DNA from: Alphaproteobacteria bacterium
Lineage (GTDB): Bacteria; Pseudomonadota; Alphaproteobacteria; Reyranellales; Reyranellaceae
Reading direction: 5' to 3'
DNA length: 64,000 nt
NCBI GenBank assembly: GCA_017308235.1
Contig: JAFKFL010000019.1
Coordinates: forward strand, 108,889-172,888
The position numbers and the translations under genes were made by a program. How positions within the stretch are numbered: the first letter of the stretch is position 1; the number at the start of each line of letters is the position of its first letter. This document shows, piece by piece, positions 1 through 9,996 of this stretch. The notes under the pieces are model-generated. The model did not search any database and was not told the DNA's origin. It was given only the letters and a program-made list of their open reading frames with translations.

Positions 1-519
1 CCGACCGTGGCGCGATCAGCTCCGCGGGATCGAGCAGTCGCGTGCAGTTCTCGCATTGGTCGCCACGCGCGTCAGGGCCCCGACAGAAGGGCAGATGCCG
101 ACAACATAGCGATCCGGCAGGAAGCGGCCGTCGCTCGGCGAGTAGGCCTGCTGCAGCACACGCTCCTCGATCCAGCCGTTGGCATCGAGATGGCGGTAAA
201 TCTCCTGTGTCAGCGCGCGGTTCGCGACTCCTGAGGTACGCGAAAAATGATCGAAGGAGAGGCCGAAGCGTCGGTAGATATCGGCCTGCAGCGCGTGTTG
301 CCGATCGCAATAGTCGGCAACCGGCAGGCCTTCGGCGCGCGCGGCGAGCTCGGCCGGCGTGCCATGCTCGTCGGTGCCGCACAAAAAAAGCACCTCGTGC
401 CCCGTCTGCCGGCGGAAGCGGGCATGAATGTCGGCGGGCAGGAGCGAGCCCGCGAGATTGCCGAGATGCTTGACGCCGTTGATGTACGGCAGGGCGCTGG
501 TGATCAGGAACTTCGCCAT
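1..519 (-). CDS. metG: Methionyl-tRNA synthetase, N-terminal part, apparent frameshift
   Basis: This charges tRNA-Met with methionine in the cytoplasm. The visible N-terminus has the class I signature region (ITSALPYINGVKHLGNLAGS, HLGN matching HIGH) and a CGTDEHGTP block. ATG at 519 is chosen over an upstream in-frame ATG at 546 because GGAGAG lies just before it. The reading frame ends early at 16-18. Shifting by one base at the G run 89-91 restores the zinc-knuckle continuation CPFCRGPDARGDQCENC and then LLDPAELIAPRS to the window edge. One base therefore seems to be missing. The gene is essential in most bacteria, so a sequence error is the first explanation, or else this is a broken second copy. 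The rest lies outside the window. Confidence 0.9.
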
Positions 520-547
520 CGAACTCTCCATCGTGTCGGGGGACATG

Positions 548-572
548 AAAAAGCCCTTCGCGAGGAAGGGCT
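548..572 (-). terminator. Rho-independent terminator between pterin dehydratase and metG
   Basis: A perfect 8-bp stem (552-559 with 565-572, arms AGCCCTTC and GAAGGGCT) has a 5-base loop. Read on the minus strand it is followed by five Ts. It lies after the dehydratase gene and just before the metG start, so it should end the upstream transcript. An attenuator role for metG cannot be excluded. Confidence 0.75.
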
Positions 573-707
573 GGAGAGTCCGGCGTCAGCTATTGCCCGC
601 GCGTCATCCTTCCGGCCCATCCTGTCGAGGGGCCGGGCGCATTCGCGAAGCGATGAAGCCGAGCAAGCGATCCATGTCGGATGTATGCGGTGATATGACC
701 TGCATCG

Positions 708-998
708 TCAAGCAGCCGCCTGGTCGATGAATTTGGCCAGCGCCACGTCCTTCTCCGAGACGCCACCGGCATCGTGGGTCGAGAGCACGATCTCCACCCG
801 GTTGTAGACGTTCGACCATTCGGGATGATGGTCGGCCTTCTCGGCGGCCAGCGCCACGCGGGTCATGAAGCCCCAGGCGTGGTTGAAGTCGGCAAACTTG
901 AAGCTTTTCTGGATGGCGTCGCGGCCGGCCACCTCCGTCCAGCCCTTGAGAGCGCCAAGCGCGTCACTGCGCGCCTTTCCGGTCAATTTCGCCGTCAT
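708..998 (-). CDS. phhB: 4a-hydroxytetrahydrobiopterin dehydratase (PCD/DCoH family)
   Basis: This 96-residue protein matches the usual size of the pterin-4a-carbinolamine dehydratase family. The enzyme dehydrates 4a-hydroxytetrahydropterin so that the cofactor of aromatic amino acid hydroxylases can be recycled. The family motif is visible as DHHPEW (residues 56-61), followed by STHD (73-76) and GGVSEKD. His57, His58 and His75 are the expected active-site histidines. ATG at 998 is preceded by GGAGGA at a good distance, which decides against an upstream in-frame start. No aromatic hydroxylase lies nearby, so its substrate source is unknown here. It faces the ABC binding-protein gene divergently across 79 bp. 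Confidence 0.93.
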   Translation of the reverse strand: MTAKLTGKARSDALGALKGWTEVAGRDAIQKSFKFADFNHAWGFMTRVALAAEKADHHPEWSNVYNRVEIVLSTHDAGGVSEKDVALAKFIDQAAA

Positions 999-1077
999 AT
1001 GATCCTCCTTCCTTTCGAGCAAAGCTTGCCTCATCGGGGCGGCCACGCCTAGGCTCGATGACCTACAGGAGGCTTTT

Positions 1078-2607
1078 GTGAACATCACCCGTCGCTCTGC
1101 GTTGCTCGCCGCCACGTCGCTTGCCGTCGCTCCTTCAGCCGCCCGGGCGGAGAAGGCCGCTGACACGCTACGCATCCAGTTCATCGACGCCGTGCCCAAC
1201 GTCGACATGTACTTCAACAGCCAGCGCACCGGCCTGATCCTGGCGCACCAGGCATGGGACATGCTGGTACATCGCGATCCCGCGACGTTCGAGCTCAAGC
1301 CATCGCTTGCCACCGATTGGAAGTTCGTCGACGCCAGCACGCTTGATCTTACGATCCGGCAGGGCGTGAAGTTCCACGACGGCAGCACGCTTTCGGCGGA
1401 CGACGTGGTCTACACCATCAACATGGTGGTCGATCCTGCGAGCAAGGTGACAGTCCCCAGCAACTATTCCTGGATCGACAAGGCGGAGAAGACGGGTGAT
1501 GCCACCGTGCGAATCCGCATGAAGCGGCCGACGCCGGCAGCGCTTGAATACCTCGCCATGGTGACACCGATCCATCCCAAGGCCTATCGCGAGAAGGTCG
1601 GGCCCGAGGGCTTTGCCGCCAAGCCGGTCGGCGCCGGGCCCTACAAGATCATCAAGAATGAACAAGGCAAGGAAGTCATCTTCGAACGGTTCGAGGACTA
1701 TTGGGCAGGCTCGCCCAAGGGCAAGCCTGCGATCAAGACCTTGCATGTTCGCTTCGTGCCGGACCTCGCGACCGAGGTGACGGAGCTGCTGGCCCGGCGC
1801 ACCGATTGGATCTGGAACATCAATCCCGACCAGATCGAGAGCATCAACAAGATGCCCTACCTGCAGGCGGTGCGGCAGGAATCGATGCGCATTGGCTATC
1901 TCTCGATCGACGCGGCCGGCCGCACCGGAGCTGGCAATCCGCTCACCAAGCTCAAGGTGCGGCAGGCGATCTTCCATGCCATCAACCGCAAGGAATTCGC
2001 CGATAAGCTCGTCACGGGCGGCAGCCGCGTGCCGGCCGCGCCCTGCTTTCCGAGCCAGTTCGGCTGCGATGCCAAAGCCGCCGTGAACTACGATTACGAT
2101 CCCAAGAAGGCCAAGGAGCTTTTGGCCGAGGCCGGCTATCCCAACGGCTTCGACATCGAGATGGTGACCTATGTGACGCCGACGACTTGGCCCGCCGCCA
2201 TCCAGAGCTATCTCCAGGCGGTCGGCATCCGCGCCAAGATCAACCAGCTCCAGGTGGCACCCGCTATCGACAAGGCGCATCGCGGCGAAAACCCGCTCTA
2301 TATGGGAAGCTGGGGCAGCTACTCGATCAACGACGTGTCGGCGATCCTGCCGGTGATGTTCGGCGCGGGTTCGGCCGATAACTATTCCAAGGACCCCGAG
2401 CTCGAGAAGCTGGTGGCCGCCGGCGGTGCCACCGCCGACAAGGAGGACCGCCTCGAAGCCTATTCGAGGGCGATCAAGATCGAGACCGAGCAGGCCTATT
2501 GGCTGCCCATCAACACCTACGTTAATCCCTACGCCTTCTCGAAGGATCTCGACTTCAAGACCTTCCCCGACGAGCTGCCGCGCTTCTATCTCGCGAAGTG
2601 GAAGTGA
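1078..2607 (+). CDS. ABC transporter substrate-binding protein, peptide/opine type (SBP_bac_5)
   Basis: This is the periplasmic binding protein of a dipeptide/oligopeptide-type ABC importer, 509 residues, the normal family length. The N-terminus has twin arginines (residues 5-6), a hydrophobic stretch and a likely cleavage after ARA at residue 24, so Tat or Sec export is expected. The body has the family pattern LATDWKFVD..., then [17 protein letters not shown]. The start is GTG at 1078 with AGGAGG five bases upstream. The cognate permease and ATPase genes lie just downstream on the opposite strand and converge with it. The cargo cannot be told from the sequence: peptides, opines, glutathione and nickel are all transported by this family. 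Confidence 0.9.
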   Translation: MNITRRSALLAATSLAVAPSAARAEKAADTLRIQFIDAVPNVDMYFNSQRTGLILAHQAWDMLVHRDPATFELKPSLATDWKFVDASTLDLTIRQGVKFHDGSTLSADDVVYTINMVVDPASKVTVPSNYSWIDKAEKTGDATVRIRMKRPTPAALEYLAMVTPIHPKAYREKVGPEGFAAKPVGAGPYKIIKNEQGKEVIFERFEDYWAGSPKGKPAIKTLHVRFVPDLATEVTELLARRTDWIWNINPDQIESINKMPYLQAVRQESMRIGYLSIDAAGRTGAGNPLTKLKVRQAIFHAINRKEFADKLVTGGSRVPAAPCFPSQFGCDAKAAVNYDYDPKKAKELLAEAGYPNGFDIEMVTYVTPTTWPAAIQSYLQAVGIRAKINQLQVAPAIDKAHRGENPLYMGSWGSYSINDVSAILPVMFGAGSADNYSKDPELEKLVAAGGATADKEDRLEAYSRAIKIETEQAYWLPINTYVNPYAFSKDLDFKTFPDELPRFYLAKWK

Positions 2608-2610
2608 CGG

Positions 2611-2689
2611 GCTGGGGGCGCGCGACTCCAGTCGCGCGTCTTTGGTTATGCCGAGGAAGATCGCGCCACTGGAGTGGCGCGCCCCCAGC
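2611..2689. repeat. Nested inverted repeat in a convergent gap (two hairpins inside 13-bp arms)
   Basis: The outer arms GCTGGGGGCGCGC (2611-2623) and GCGCGCCCCCAGC (2677-2689) are perfect complements. Each overlaps a smaller hairpin: 2619-2638 (stem CGCGCGACT) and 2662-2681 (stem CGCGCCACT). It fills the 84-bp gap between the converging binding-protein and dppF-like genes. A two-way terminator or an intergenic repeat of the REP/BIME kind are both possible. The CGCGCCACT/AGTGGCGCG core is shared with the outer arms of the element at 13735-13860. Confidence 0.8.
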
Positions 2690-2691
2690 AA

Positions 2692-3620
2692 CTAAGGCAC
2701 CAGCAAACACTCCACGCCGCCGGCCGGCCGTGGCTTGAACGGCGGCGTTTCCGTCGCGCAGCGCGGCTCGGCGATCGGGCAGCGGGGATGGAAGCGGCAG
2801 CCGGACGGGATGTTCGCCGGATCGGGCATCGTGTCGCCAAGCCCTACGTCGGGCACGCCGAGGCCAGGCTCGGGCGTCAGCACCGAAGCGAGCAGCGCCT
2901 TGGTGTAGGGATGCTCGGGCTGAGCGAACAGCCTTTCGGTCGGCGCGCGCTCGACCAGACGGCCGAGGTACATCACCGCTACTTCGCTCGCGACATGCTC
3001 GACGACGGCGAGATTGTGGCTGATGAAGAGATAGGTGAGGCCGAGGTCGCGTCGCAGTTCGGCCAGCAGGTTGAGGATCTGCGCCTGCACCGAAACATCG
3101 AGCGCTGACGTCGGCTCGTCGCACACCACGATGCGCGGTCGCAGCACCAGCGCCCGGGCGATGGCGACGCGCTGGCGCTGGCCACCCGAAAGTTCGGCCG
3201 GCAAGCGGCGCCCCATCTCGGCGCTGAGGCCAACGCGGCTCAGCATCTCGTCGACCGTGCGTGCGATTTTGGCCCGGCCGAGCGAACCTTGCGCGACCAA
3301 GGGCAAGGCGACGATATCGCGGATGCGTGTCAGCGGATTGAGCGAGGAGAAGGGGTCCTGGAACACCGGCTGGATCAGGCGCGCCCGTGCCCGGCGATCG
3401 AGGCCGGCGATCTTCTGGCCTTCGATCTCGACCTCGCCCGAGTCGGGCGCCAATAGGCCCAGGATCACGCGCGCGAGCGTGCTCTTGCCGCAGCCCGATT
3501 CACCGACCACGCCCAGCACGCCGCCAGCCGGGATCGAGAAGGAGACATCGTCGACCGCCACGACACGACCCTTGCCCACGGCGAAGGTCTTGGCGACATG
3601 ACGGACGTCGATCGCGTCGG

Positions 3621-3624
<4 letters not shown>
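2692..3624 (-). CDS. ABC transporter ATP-binding protein, DppF/OppF type
   Basis: One of the two ATPases that power a dipeptide/oligopeptide ABC importer at the inner face of the membrane, 310 residues. It shows Walker A GESGCGKST (41-49), signature LSGGQRQR (145-152), Walker B VVCDE (166-170) and the Cys-containing C-terminal region typical of oligopeptide ATPases (CRFHPRCP). ATG at 3624 overlaps the stop of the preceding ATPase gene as ATGA. An upstream in-frame start would lie deep inside that gene. It is the last gene of the dppB-dppC-dppD-dppF-like operon on the minus strand. Confidence 0.93.
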
Positions 3625-4570
<946 letters not shown>

Positions 4571-4574
<4 letters not shown>

Positions 4575-5470
4575 GGCGCGGTCCTTGCGCCGAATTGGTC
4601 GCGCAGTCCGTCGCCCAGCAGGTTGATGCCGAGCACCAGCACGAACAACGCCACGCCCGGGATCATGATGATCCACGGGCTGAAGAACATGTAATCCTTG
4701 GCCTCGGCGATCATCAGGCCCCACGACGGCAGGGGCGGCGGCACGCCGAGGCCGAGGAAGGAGAGAGCCGCCTCGAGCAGGATCGCAAGCGCGATCTCCA
4801 GCGTCGCAACGACCACAAGATGGCTCGCGATGTTGGGCAGCACCTCGCGGGTGAGGATGCGAAAGCGCGAGCAGCCGGCGCACCAGGCGGCGGCGACATA
4901 GTCGAGGTTGCGCACCTGCATGGTGGTGGCGCGCGACACCACCGCGAAGCGATCCCACAGGAGCAGGCCGAGCGTGATCACAAGCAGGGTCATCGAGCTG
5001 CCCAGCAGGCCAACCACCGCCAGCGCCACCAGCACGACCGGGAGCGAGAGGCGGGTGGTGATGGCGAACAGCACGGCATCGTCGGCGCGGCCGCCGAGAA
5101 AGCCGCCGATCACGCCCAGCGTGATGCCGATCAGGCCGGAGACGAAGCTGACCGTCACGCCGATCAGCATCGAGATGCGGCAGCCCCAGATCAGTCGCGA
5201 GAGGTAATCTCGCCCGAGCTGGTCGGTGCCCAGAAGGTGCTCGGGGTTCGAGCCGTCCATCCAGAACGGCACCAGCAAGCGCTTGCCGAGGTCCTGCGCG
5301 AAGGGATCGTGCGGCACCAGGAGCGGCGCGAAGATCGCGCAGAAGGCCGCGATGCCGACAATCACCGCGCCGAACCAGGTTCCGGCGCTGCGCCAGCCGC
5401 GCCGTGGCCCCCGGGAGGACCTGGGCGAAGATTCGACCGACGAGCCGGGGTCCGTTGCCGTGACGCTCAT
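4571..5470 (-). CDS. ABC transporter permease, DppC/OppC type
   Basis: Inner-membrane subunit of the peptide-type importer, 299 residues. A charged N-terminal tail is followed by a first membrane segment at about 31-53 (WFGAVIVGIAAFCAIFAPLL). The DppC-type periplasmic motif LLGTDQLGRDYLSRLIWG follows, with further membrane helices and the EAA-like loop around LEAALSFLGLG that docks on the ATPase. Start and stop overlap the neighbours by four bases on both sides (ATGA and GTGA), so the four transporter genes are one tightly coupled operon. Confidence 0.93.
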
Positions 5471-6384
5471 GCGCCGCGCAGCCTCGGATCAAGCACGGCG
5501 TTCATCAGGTCGGCGAGCATGGTGAGCAGGACATAGATCGCAGCCAGCACCAGCACGACCGACTGCACGACGGGGAAGTCGTTCTTGGCGATGCTCTCCC
5601 AGGCAAGGAAGCCCACGCCGTGCAAGGCGAACACCTGTTCGATCACGATCGAGCCGCCCAGCATGAAGCCGAGTTGCACCGCCGCGATCGCCACCACCGG
5701 GATCGCGGCATTGCGCAGTGCGTGCTTGAGCAGGATCGAGGCGCGCGACAGGCCCTTGGCGCGCGCCGTGCGGATGTAGTCCGAGCCCATGGCCTGGATC
5801 ATGCCGGCCCGCGTCAGTCGCGTGAGGGCGGGAATGGCGGAGAAGGCCAGCACCACGCCCGGCATGATGTAGCTCTCCCAGGAATCCGTGCCCGAGATCG
5901 GCAGCCAGCCGAGCTTCAGCCCGAACAGGATCATCAACAGGAGGCCCAGCCAGAACGAGGGCATCGCCTGGCCAAGCAGGGCCACGACCTGCACGATCCG
6001 GTCGAAGGCCGTGTTCTCCCGCACCGCGGCCAGGATGCCGAGCGGCAGCGAAACGGCGAGCGCGATCACCAGCCCCGTCAGTCCCAGGGTCAGCGTCACC
6101 GGCATGCGCTCGCCGATCAGGGTGGCGACCCGCGTCTTGAAGAAATAGCTCTCACCCAGATCGCCGGTCACCGCCCGTCCGGCCCAGTCGAAGAACTGGA
6201 TGAGCAGTGGCCGGTCGAGACCGTAGGCCTTGCGAACGGCGTCGACGTCAGCCTGGGTGGCGCTGGGTCCGGCGATGGAGACGGCGAGGTCGCCTGAGAG
6301 GCGTGTCAGGATGAACGCGAGCGTCATCACCGTCGCCACGACAAGCAATGCCACGATCAGACGGCGGGCGAGGAAGCGGAGCAT
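5467..6384 (-). CDS. ABC transporter permease, DppB/OppB type
   Basis: First gene of the minus-strand transporter operon, 305 residues. It starts with a basic segment MLRFLARRL and membrane helix 1 (about 8-30), then the DppB-type periplasmic part (AYGLDRPLLIQFFDW) and five more likely helices. It contains the loop LSRASILLKHALRNAAIPV typical of this permease class. ATG at 6384 is preferred by family N-terminus. A GTG at 6435 would add 17 unhelpful residues, and neither has a strong ribosome-binding site. It pairs with the DppC-type permease to form the channel. Confidence 0.9.
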   Translation of the reverse strand: MLRFLARRLIVALLVVATVMTLAFILTRLSGDLAVSIAGPSATQADVDAVRKAYGLDRPLLIQFFDWAGRAVTGDLGESYFFKTRVATLIGERMPVTLTLGLTGLVIALAVSLPLGILAAVRENTAFDRIVQVVALLGQAMPSFWLGLLLMILFGLKLGWLPISGTDSWESYIMPGVVLAFSAIPALTRLTRAGMIQAMGSDYIRTARAKGLSRASILLKHALRNAAIPVVAIAAVQLGFMLGGSIVIEQVFALHGVGFLAWESIAKNDFPVVQSVVLVLAAIYVLLTMLADLMNAVLDPRLRGA

Positions 6385-6516
6385 GCTTGGGCAGCTTAGA
6401 GGGGTTCGACCGGGAACGCGACCATGCTCATGCACGCTGAATAGCTTGCGTGAACGGTGAACAATCAGTCACGCCGGGACCTTGGCGAGCGCGCGCGCCT
6501 GCTATATGGGGGAAGG

Positions 6517-6972
6517 ATGCCGGTCTTCACCAACCCGCGGCGCACGCCAATGTTCAGCGTTGCGCCATCGCTGGAGGACATCGAAGCCATCGCCGCCGAG
6601 GCACTGGCAACGATTCCGGAGGAGTTTCGTCGGCACGTCGGCAACGTCCGAATCCAGGTCGACGATTTTCCGTCAGACGAGGTCGAGAAGGCGATGGAGC
6701 TCGAAACGCCCTTCGACGTGCTCGGTCTCTACCAGGGCGTGTCGATGGTCGAACGTGGCGCAGGCCACATCGCCAACGACATCGACCGTATCTTCCTCTA
6801 CCGCCGGCCGATCCTCGACTACTGGTGCGAGTCCCAGGAGGATTTGCCGCACATCGTGCGCCACGTGCTGATCCATGAGATCGGCCATCACTTTGGCCTC
6901 AGCGACGACGACATGGAAGCGATCGAAGCCAAGGCCGAGGAAGAGTCGCGGCGCGCGCAGCCGAACGCTTAG
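6517..6972 (+). CDS. Metallopeptidase family protein (zincin-like, DUF1025)
   Basis: A 151-residue protein of the small zincin-like family. The zinc motif HEIGHH spans 120-125 (His120, Glu121, His124) and is followed by FGLSDDDM, where an Asp is the probable third ligand, as is typical of this family. No signal peptide is seen, so it is probably cytoplasmic. ATG at 6517 follows GGGGGAAGG. The next ATG at 6550 has no ribosome-binding site, and the 20 residues upstream are not family-like. Its substrates are unknown. It stands alone, divergent from the transporter operon and convergent with the DUF1254 gene 24 bp on. Confidence 0.85.
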   Translation: MPVFTNPRRTPMFSVAPSLEDIEAIAAEALATIPEEFRRHVGNVRIQVDDFPSDEVEKAMELETPFDVLGLYQGVSMVERGAGHIANDIDRIFLYRRPILDYWCESQEDLPHIVRHVLIHEIGHHFGLSDDDMEAIEAKAEEESRRAQPNA

Positions 6973-6996
6973 AGCAAGGCGGCGAGTCCAAACCAG

Positions 6997-8166
6997 TCAC
7001 GTTGGCGCGTGCACCGGCATTGGCGGTGCCAGGCGATAACGTCCGTCGAGCAGAGAGGCATCGGGCTGAAAAAACCGCGCGATGCGCCGGTCGGCCAACC
7101 AACGAACAGCTTTGGCCGGCAGCGGTGAGGGCGGCTCGAACCGACCGTCGATCTCGGCCACGAGATCGAGGATCTCCGCCGGCACCAGCGCGCCCAACGC
7201 CGTCGTGGCGATGAAGGCGCGATAGAGATAGTCGGTGCCGAATTGGCCGAGCGTTCGCCCCGGATAGCGCCATCCGTCCACGACCTCGCCGAACGAGGGT
7301 CCGGCGGCGGCGATCTCGGCTGCAGCGTCAGCGAGACCTGACGCAATCGCCTCCCGCTCGGCATTGTTGAAGGCCCGGGCATCGAAGCGGCGGCCGACAT
7401 GCAGTCTCAAGGGGGCGAGATCGTCGAGCACCTCGCGATCGGCCTCTGACAGCCGGCAGGCGGCGAGCAGCGCAAGGCCGGTATTGAGGAGATCGAACCG
7501 GTCCTCGGGGCGCGGCGCATCCCAATCGATCACCGGCTCTGCCGGCGCGTAGGTACGAAAGCGCATCAGCTCGCGCATCTCGAGGATGCGCCGTTCATTG
7601 CGCTTGTCGGGCGTTTCGAGGAGGCTGCGGGCCTGCAGGTTCTGCGCGATCTCGAGGTCGGCCCTGGAGTCCGTGGCGGCGATACGGATCTGCAGCCACA
7701 CCACGCTCGCGGGCGCGCGCAGGAGCGTCACGTCGCTTTCGACGGAGCCGTCCCACGAGGGATCTGCAATCAGGCATGCCGGTGGCGTCTGCCTCGACAT
7801 GCGGCTGCTGACATGGGCGAAGGCGTTAGTGAAGGGATCGATGAAAGCCGCGCTGTAGAAGCGCTCGCCCATGGGCGGCAGGGTGAGGAAGAGCGGGCCA
7901 ATCGAGAGATCGAGCCACGCCACACCCGCCAGCACGCCGTCGCTCGCGTCGGCACCCCACTTCAGGTTGTTGAGCTTGTGGCCCAGTTCGACCGTGTCGC
8001 GGTGGCGGCGAGCGAACATGCATGAGAGCGGCGTGAAATAGACCGCGGCGCGGTGGGCGAGCTGGCGCAGTCCACCATTGTCGCCAGTACGAGCCTGGCC
8101 AGTGGCGAAGGGCGCCGCGACCGAGGCCGCGCAGCCGGCGAGCAGGGCGCGCCGGCCGACCGTCAT
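6997..8166 (-). CDS. DUF1254 domain lipoprotein
   Basis: A 389-residue exported protein. The N-terminus MTVGRRALLAGCAAS combines twin arginines (5-6) with a lipobox LAGC (Cys12), so a Tat-exported lipoprotein is likely. The body has the DUF1254 features: the early segment NNLKWGADASDGVLAGVAWLD, then PPMGERFYSAAFIDPFTN and, near the C-terminus, GTDYLYRAFIAT. The function of this family is not established. The start ATG overlaps the stop of the upstream DNA-glycosylase gene (ATGA), giving a two-gene operon. The long upstream extension of the open frame belongs to the glycosylase reading frame and is left out. Confidence 0.87.
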   Translation of the reverse strand: MTVGRRALLAGCAASVAAPFATGQARTGDNGGLRQLAHRAAVYFTPLSCMFARRHRDTVELGHKLNNLKWGADASDGVLAGVAWLDLSIGPLFLTLPPMGERFYSAAFIDPFTNAFAHVSSRMSRQTPPACLIADPSWDGSVESDVTLLRAPASVVWLQIRIAATDSRADLEIAQNLQARSLLETPDKRNERRILEMRELMRFRTYAPAEPVIDWDAPRPEDRFDLLNTGLALLAACRLSEADREVLDDLAPLRLHVGRRFDARAFNNAEREAIASGLADAAAEIAAAGPSFGEVVDGWRYPGRTLGQFGTDYLYRAFIATTALGALVPAEILDLVAEIDGRFEPPSPLPAKAVRWLADRRIARFFQPDASLLDGRYRLAPPMPVHAPT

Positions 8167-8801
8167 GCCTGCCGCTCCCGTTGTTGCCGTCGCTCTAGGA
8201 CAAAGGCGGCGGCTGCCCGCCATGGCTTCAGGGTCCAGAAGGAGCGGGCGCGCCCCGACGGCGAGGCAAGCACGAAGACGGCCGCATCTTCGAGCACTTC
8301 GGGCTGCCGGCCATAAACGAGTGCTTTGCGGCCGAGCCCGAGCGACGCGGCATTCTTGCTGGTGAAGGCGACGGCCGCCGGCCGGTATTTGCGAAGCTTC
8401 GCGTGCAACGATCTGGCGTCCATGGCGTGGGCGCTTAGTTCGTGGTCGGAGCCGTATTCGGTCTTGTTGAGGTCCGTGAGCCCGATCCTCCAACCCAGCA
8501 GCTCGGGATAGCGCTGGGGTGCCAGCCGCTCAGGTGTGAGACCGACGGCGTGCAAGGTCGCCCAGAAGGCGTTGCCGGGATTGGCATAGTAGGCGCGGGC
8601 GGCGTAGGACGCCGGACTGGGCGCGGTGCCGCAGAAGACGAGATCGAGCCCCGGCGCCAGCAGATCCGGCACCAGGTGCTTCTGTCCGCGCAAGGGACGC
8701 TTCTCGGGGAGCAAGGCCCGTTCCATCGGCCGCATGATGCCCCAGGCTTCGCACCGCGAACAGACGTTAGCGAAACGTTGGATCGCCTGGACCTTGTCCA
8801 T
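8163..8801 (-). CDS. mug: Mismatch-specific DNA glycosylase (Mug / uracil-DNA glycosylase family)
   Basis: Excises uracil or related bases from G:U/G:T mispairs in base-excision repair. The family blocks are visible: DLVFCGTAPSPASYAARAYY, where GTAPS is the variant of the GINPG water-activating motif, then ANPGNAFWATLHAVGLT, LTDLNKTEYGSD, and the C-terminal loop LASPSGRARSFW that probes the mispair. ATG at 8801 gives 212 residues. An internal ATG at 8735 would give 190 residues, close to the usual length, and neither start has a clear ribosome-binding site. It sits upstream of the DUF1254 gene (4-bp overlap) and 37 bp from the divergent acyl-CoA dehydrogenase. Confidence 0.86.
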   Translation of the reverse strand: MDKVQAIQRFANVCSRCEAWGIMRPMERALLPEKRPLRGQKHLVPDLLAPGLDLVFCGTAPSPASYAARAYYANPGNAFWATLHAVGLTPERLAPQRYPELLGWRIGLTDLNKTEYGSDHELSAHAMDARSLHAKLRKYRPAAVAFTSKNAASLGLGRKALVYGRQPEVLEDAAVFVLASPSGRARSFWTLKPWRAAAAFVLERRQQRERQA

Positions 8802-8838
8802 TGGCGCTCGCCGCGCATGATGGTCTCCGGAGGATCGC

Positions 8839-9996
8839 ATGAGAAAGATCGATGTCGAGGACGAGACACAGCTCCTGGCAACCATCGACCGCTGGATCGC
8901 ACGCGAGGTGGCGCCGCACGTAAAGGAATTCGACCACGCCGACAAGTGGCCGGCCGAAATCGTGGAGCAGATGAAGGAGCTCGGCCTGTTCGGCGCCACC
9001 GTATCGCCTGAGTATGGCGGGCTTGGCCTGCCGGCCACGACCTATGCCGAGATCGTGATGCGCATCTCTTCGGTGTGGATGGCGATCACCGGCATCTTCA
9101 ACTCGCACCTGATGCTGGCGTTGGCGGTCGAGAAATTCGGCACCGAGCCGCAGAAACGGCATTGGCTGCCGAAGTTCGCCTCGGGCGAGATCCGGGGCGG
9201 GCTGGCGCTCACCGAGCCCGACGCCGGCACCGATCTGCAGGCAATCCGCATGACAGCGCGGCGCGAGCGCGATCACTACGTGATCAACGGCACCAAGACC
9301 TGGATTTCGAACGGTATCGAGGGCTCTTGCTTCGCGCTCCTGGTGAAGACCAACCCCGAGGCCCAGCCGCGCTACTCCGGCATGAGCCTCTTCATTGCGC
9401 CCAAGGGGCCAGGCTTCAAGGTCGGGCGCAAGCTCGAGAAGCTTGGCTACAAGTCGATCGATTCCGGCGAGCTGATCTTCGAAGACTATCGGATTCCGGC
9501 CGACCACCTGATCGGCGAAGTCGAAGGCCGTGGCTTCACGCAGGTCGCGGGCGGGCTGGAGCTTGGCCGCATCAATGTCGCGGCCCGTGGCGTTGGAATC
9601 GCCGAGGGCGCGTTGCGGCTTGCGACCGAGTATGCGCAGGTGCGCAAGACCTTCGGCAAGCCGATCGCCGAGCATCAGGCGATCGCGCTGAAGCTTGGCG
9701 AGATGGCGACGCGCGCACGGGCCGCGCGCCTCCTCACGCTTGACGCCGCGCAGGCCTTCGACCGTGGCGATCGCTGCGACATGGAGGCGGGGATGGCGAA
9801 GTATTTCGCCTCGGAGGCAGCGCTGGAGAACAGCACCGAGTCGATGCGCATCCACGGCGCCTACGGCTACTCCAAGGAATACGACATCGAGCGGCTCTAT
9901 CGCGACGCGCCGCTGACCTGTATCGGCGAAGGGACTAACGAAATGCAGCGCCTGATTATTGCCCGCCAGTGGCTGAAGCGGAACGCCTCCCTATGA
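8839..9996 (+). CDS. Acyl-CoA dehydrogenase
   Basis: FAD enzyme that introduces a 2,3-double bond into an acyl-CoA, 385 residues. It shows the N-terminal helical part (ELGLFGATVSPEYGGLGLP), the FAD/substrate strand LTEPDAGTDLQAIRMTA and WISNG. The C-terminal part has IHGAYGYSKEYDIERLYRDA and GEGTNEMQRLIIAR, where Glu364 is the likely catalytic base. It is first in an operon with two CoA-transferase genes, which it overlaps by ATGA. Together they suggest activation of a carboxylic acid to its CoA ester followed by dehydrogenation (inference). The glutaryl-CoA or isovaleryl-CoA type cannot be resolved here. Confidence 0.92.
   Translation: MRKIDVEDETQLLATIDRWIAREVAPHVKEFDHADKWPAEIVEQMKELGLFGATVSPEYGGLGLPATTYAEIVMRISSVWMAITGIFNSHLMLALAVEKFGTEPQKRHWLPKFASGEIRGGLALTEPDAGTDLQAIRMTARRERDHYVINGTKTWISNGIEGSCFALLVKTNPEAQPRYSGMSLFIAPKGPGFKVGRKLEKLGYKSIDSGELIFEDYRIPADHLIGEVEGRGFTQVAGGLELGRINVAARGVGIAEGALRLATEYAQVRKTFGKPIAEHQAIALKLGEMATRARAARLLTLDAAQAFDRGDRCDMEAGMAKYFASEAALENSTESMRIHGAYGYSKEYDIERLYRDAPLTCIGEGTNEMQRLIIARQWLKRNASL

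Noticed and set aside
1168..2691. 507-residue open frame antisense to the peptide-binding protein gene
   Set aside because: Its sequence is rich in His, Asp, Val and Arg in the way of a frame opposite a GC-rich gene, has no recognisable domain, and the + frame is a clear binding protein with signal peptide and ribosome-binding site.
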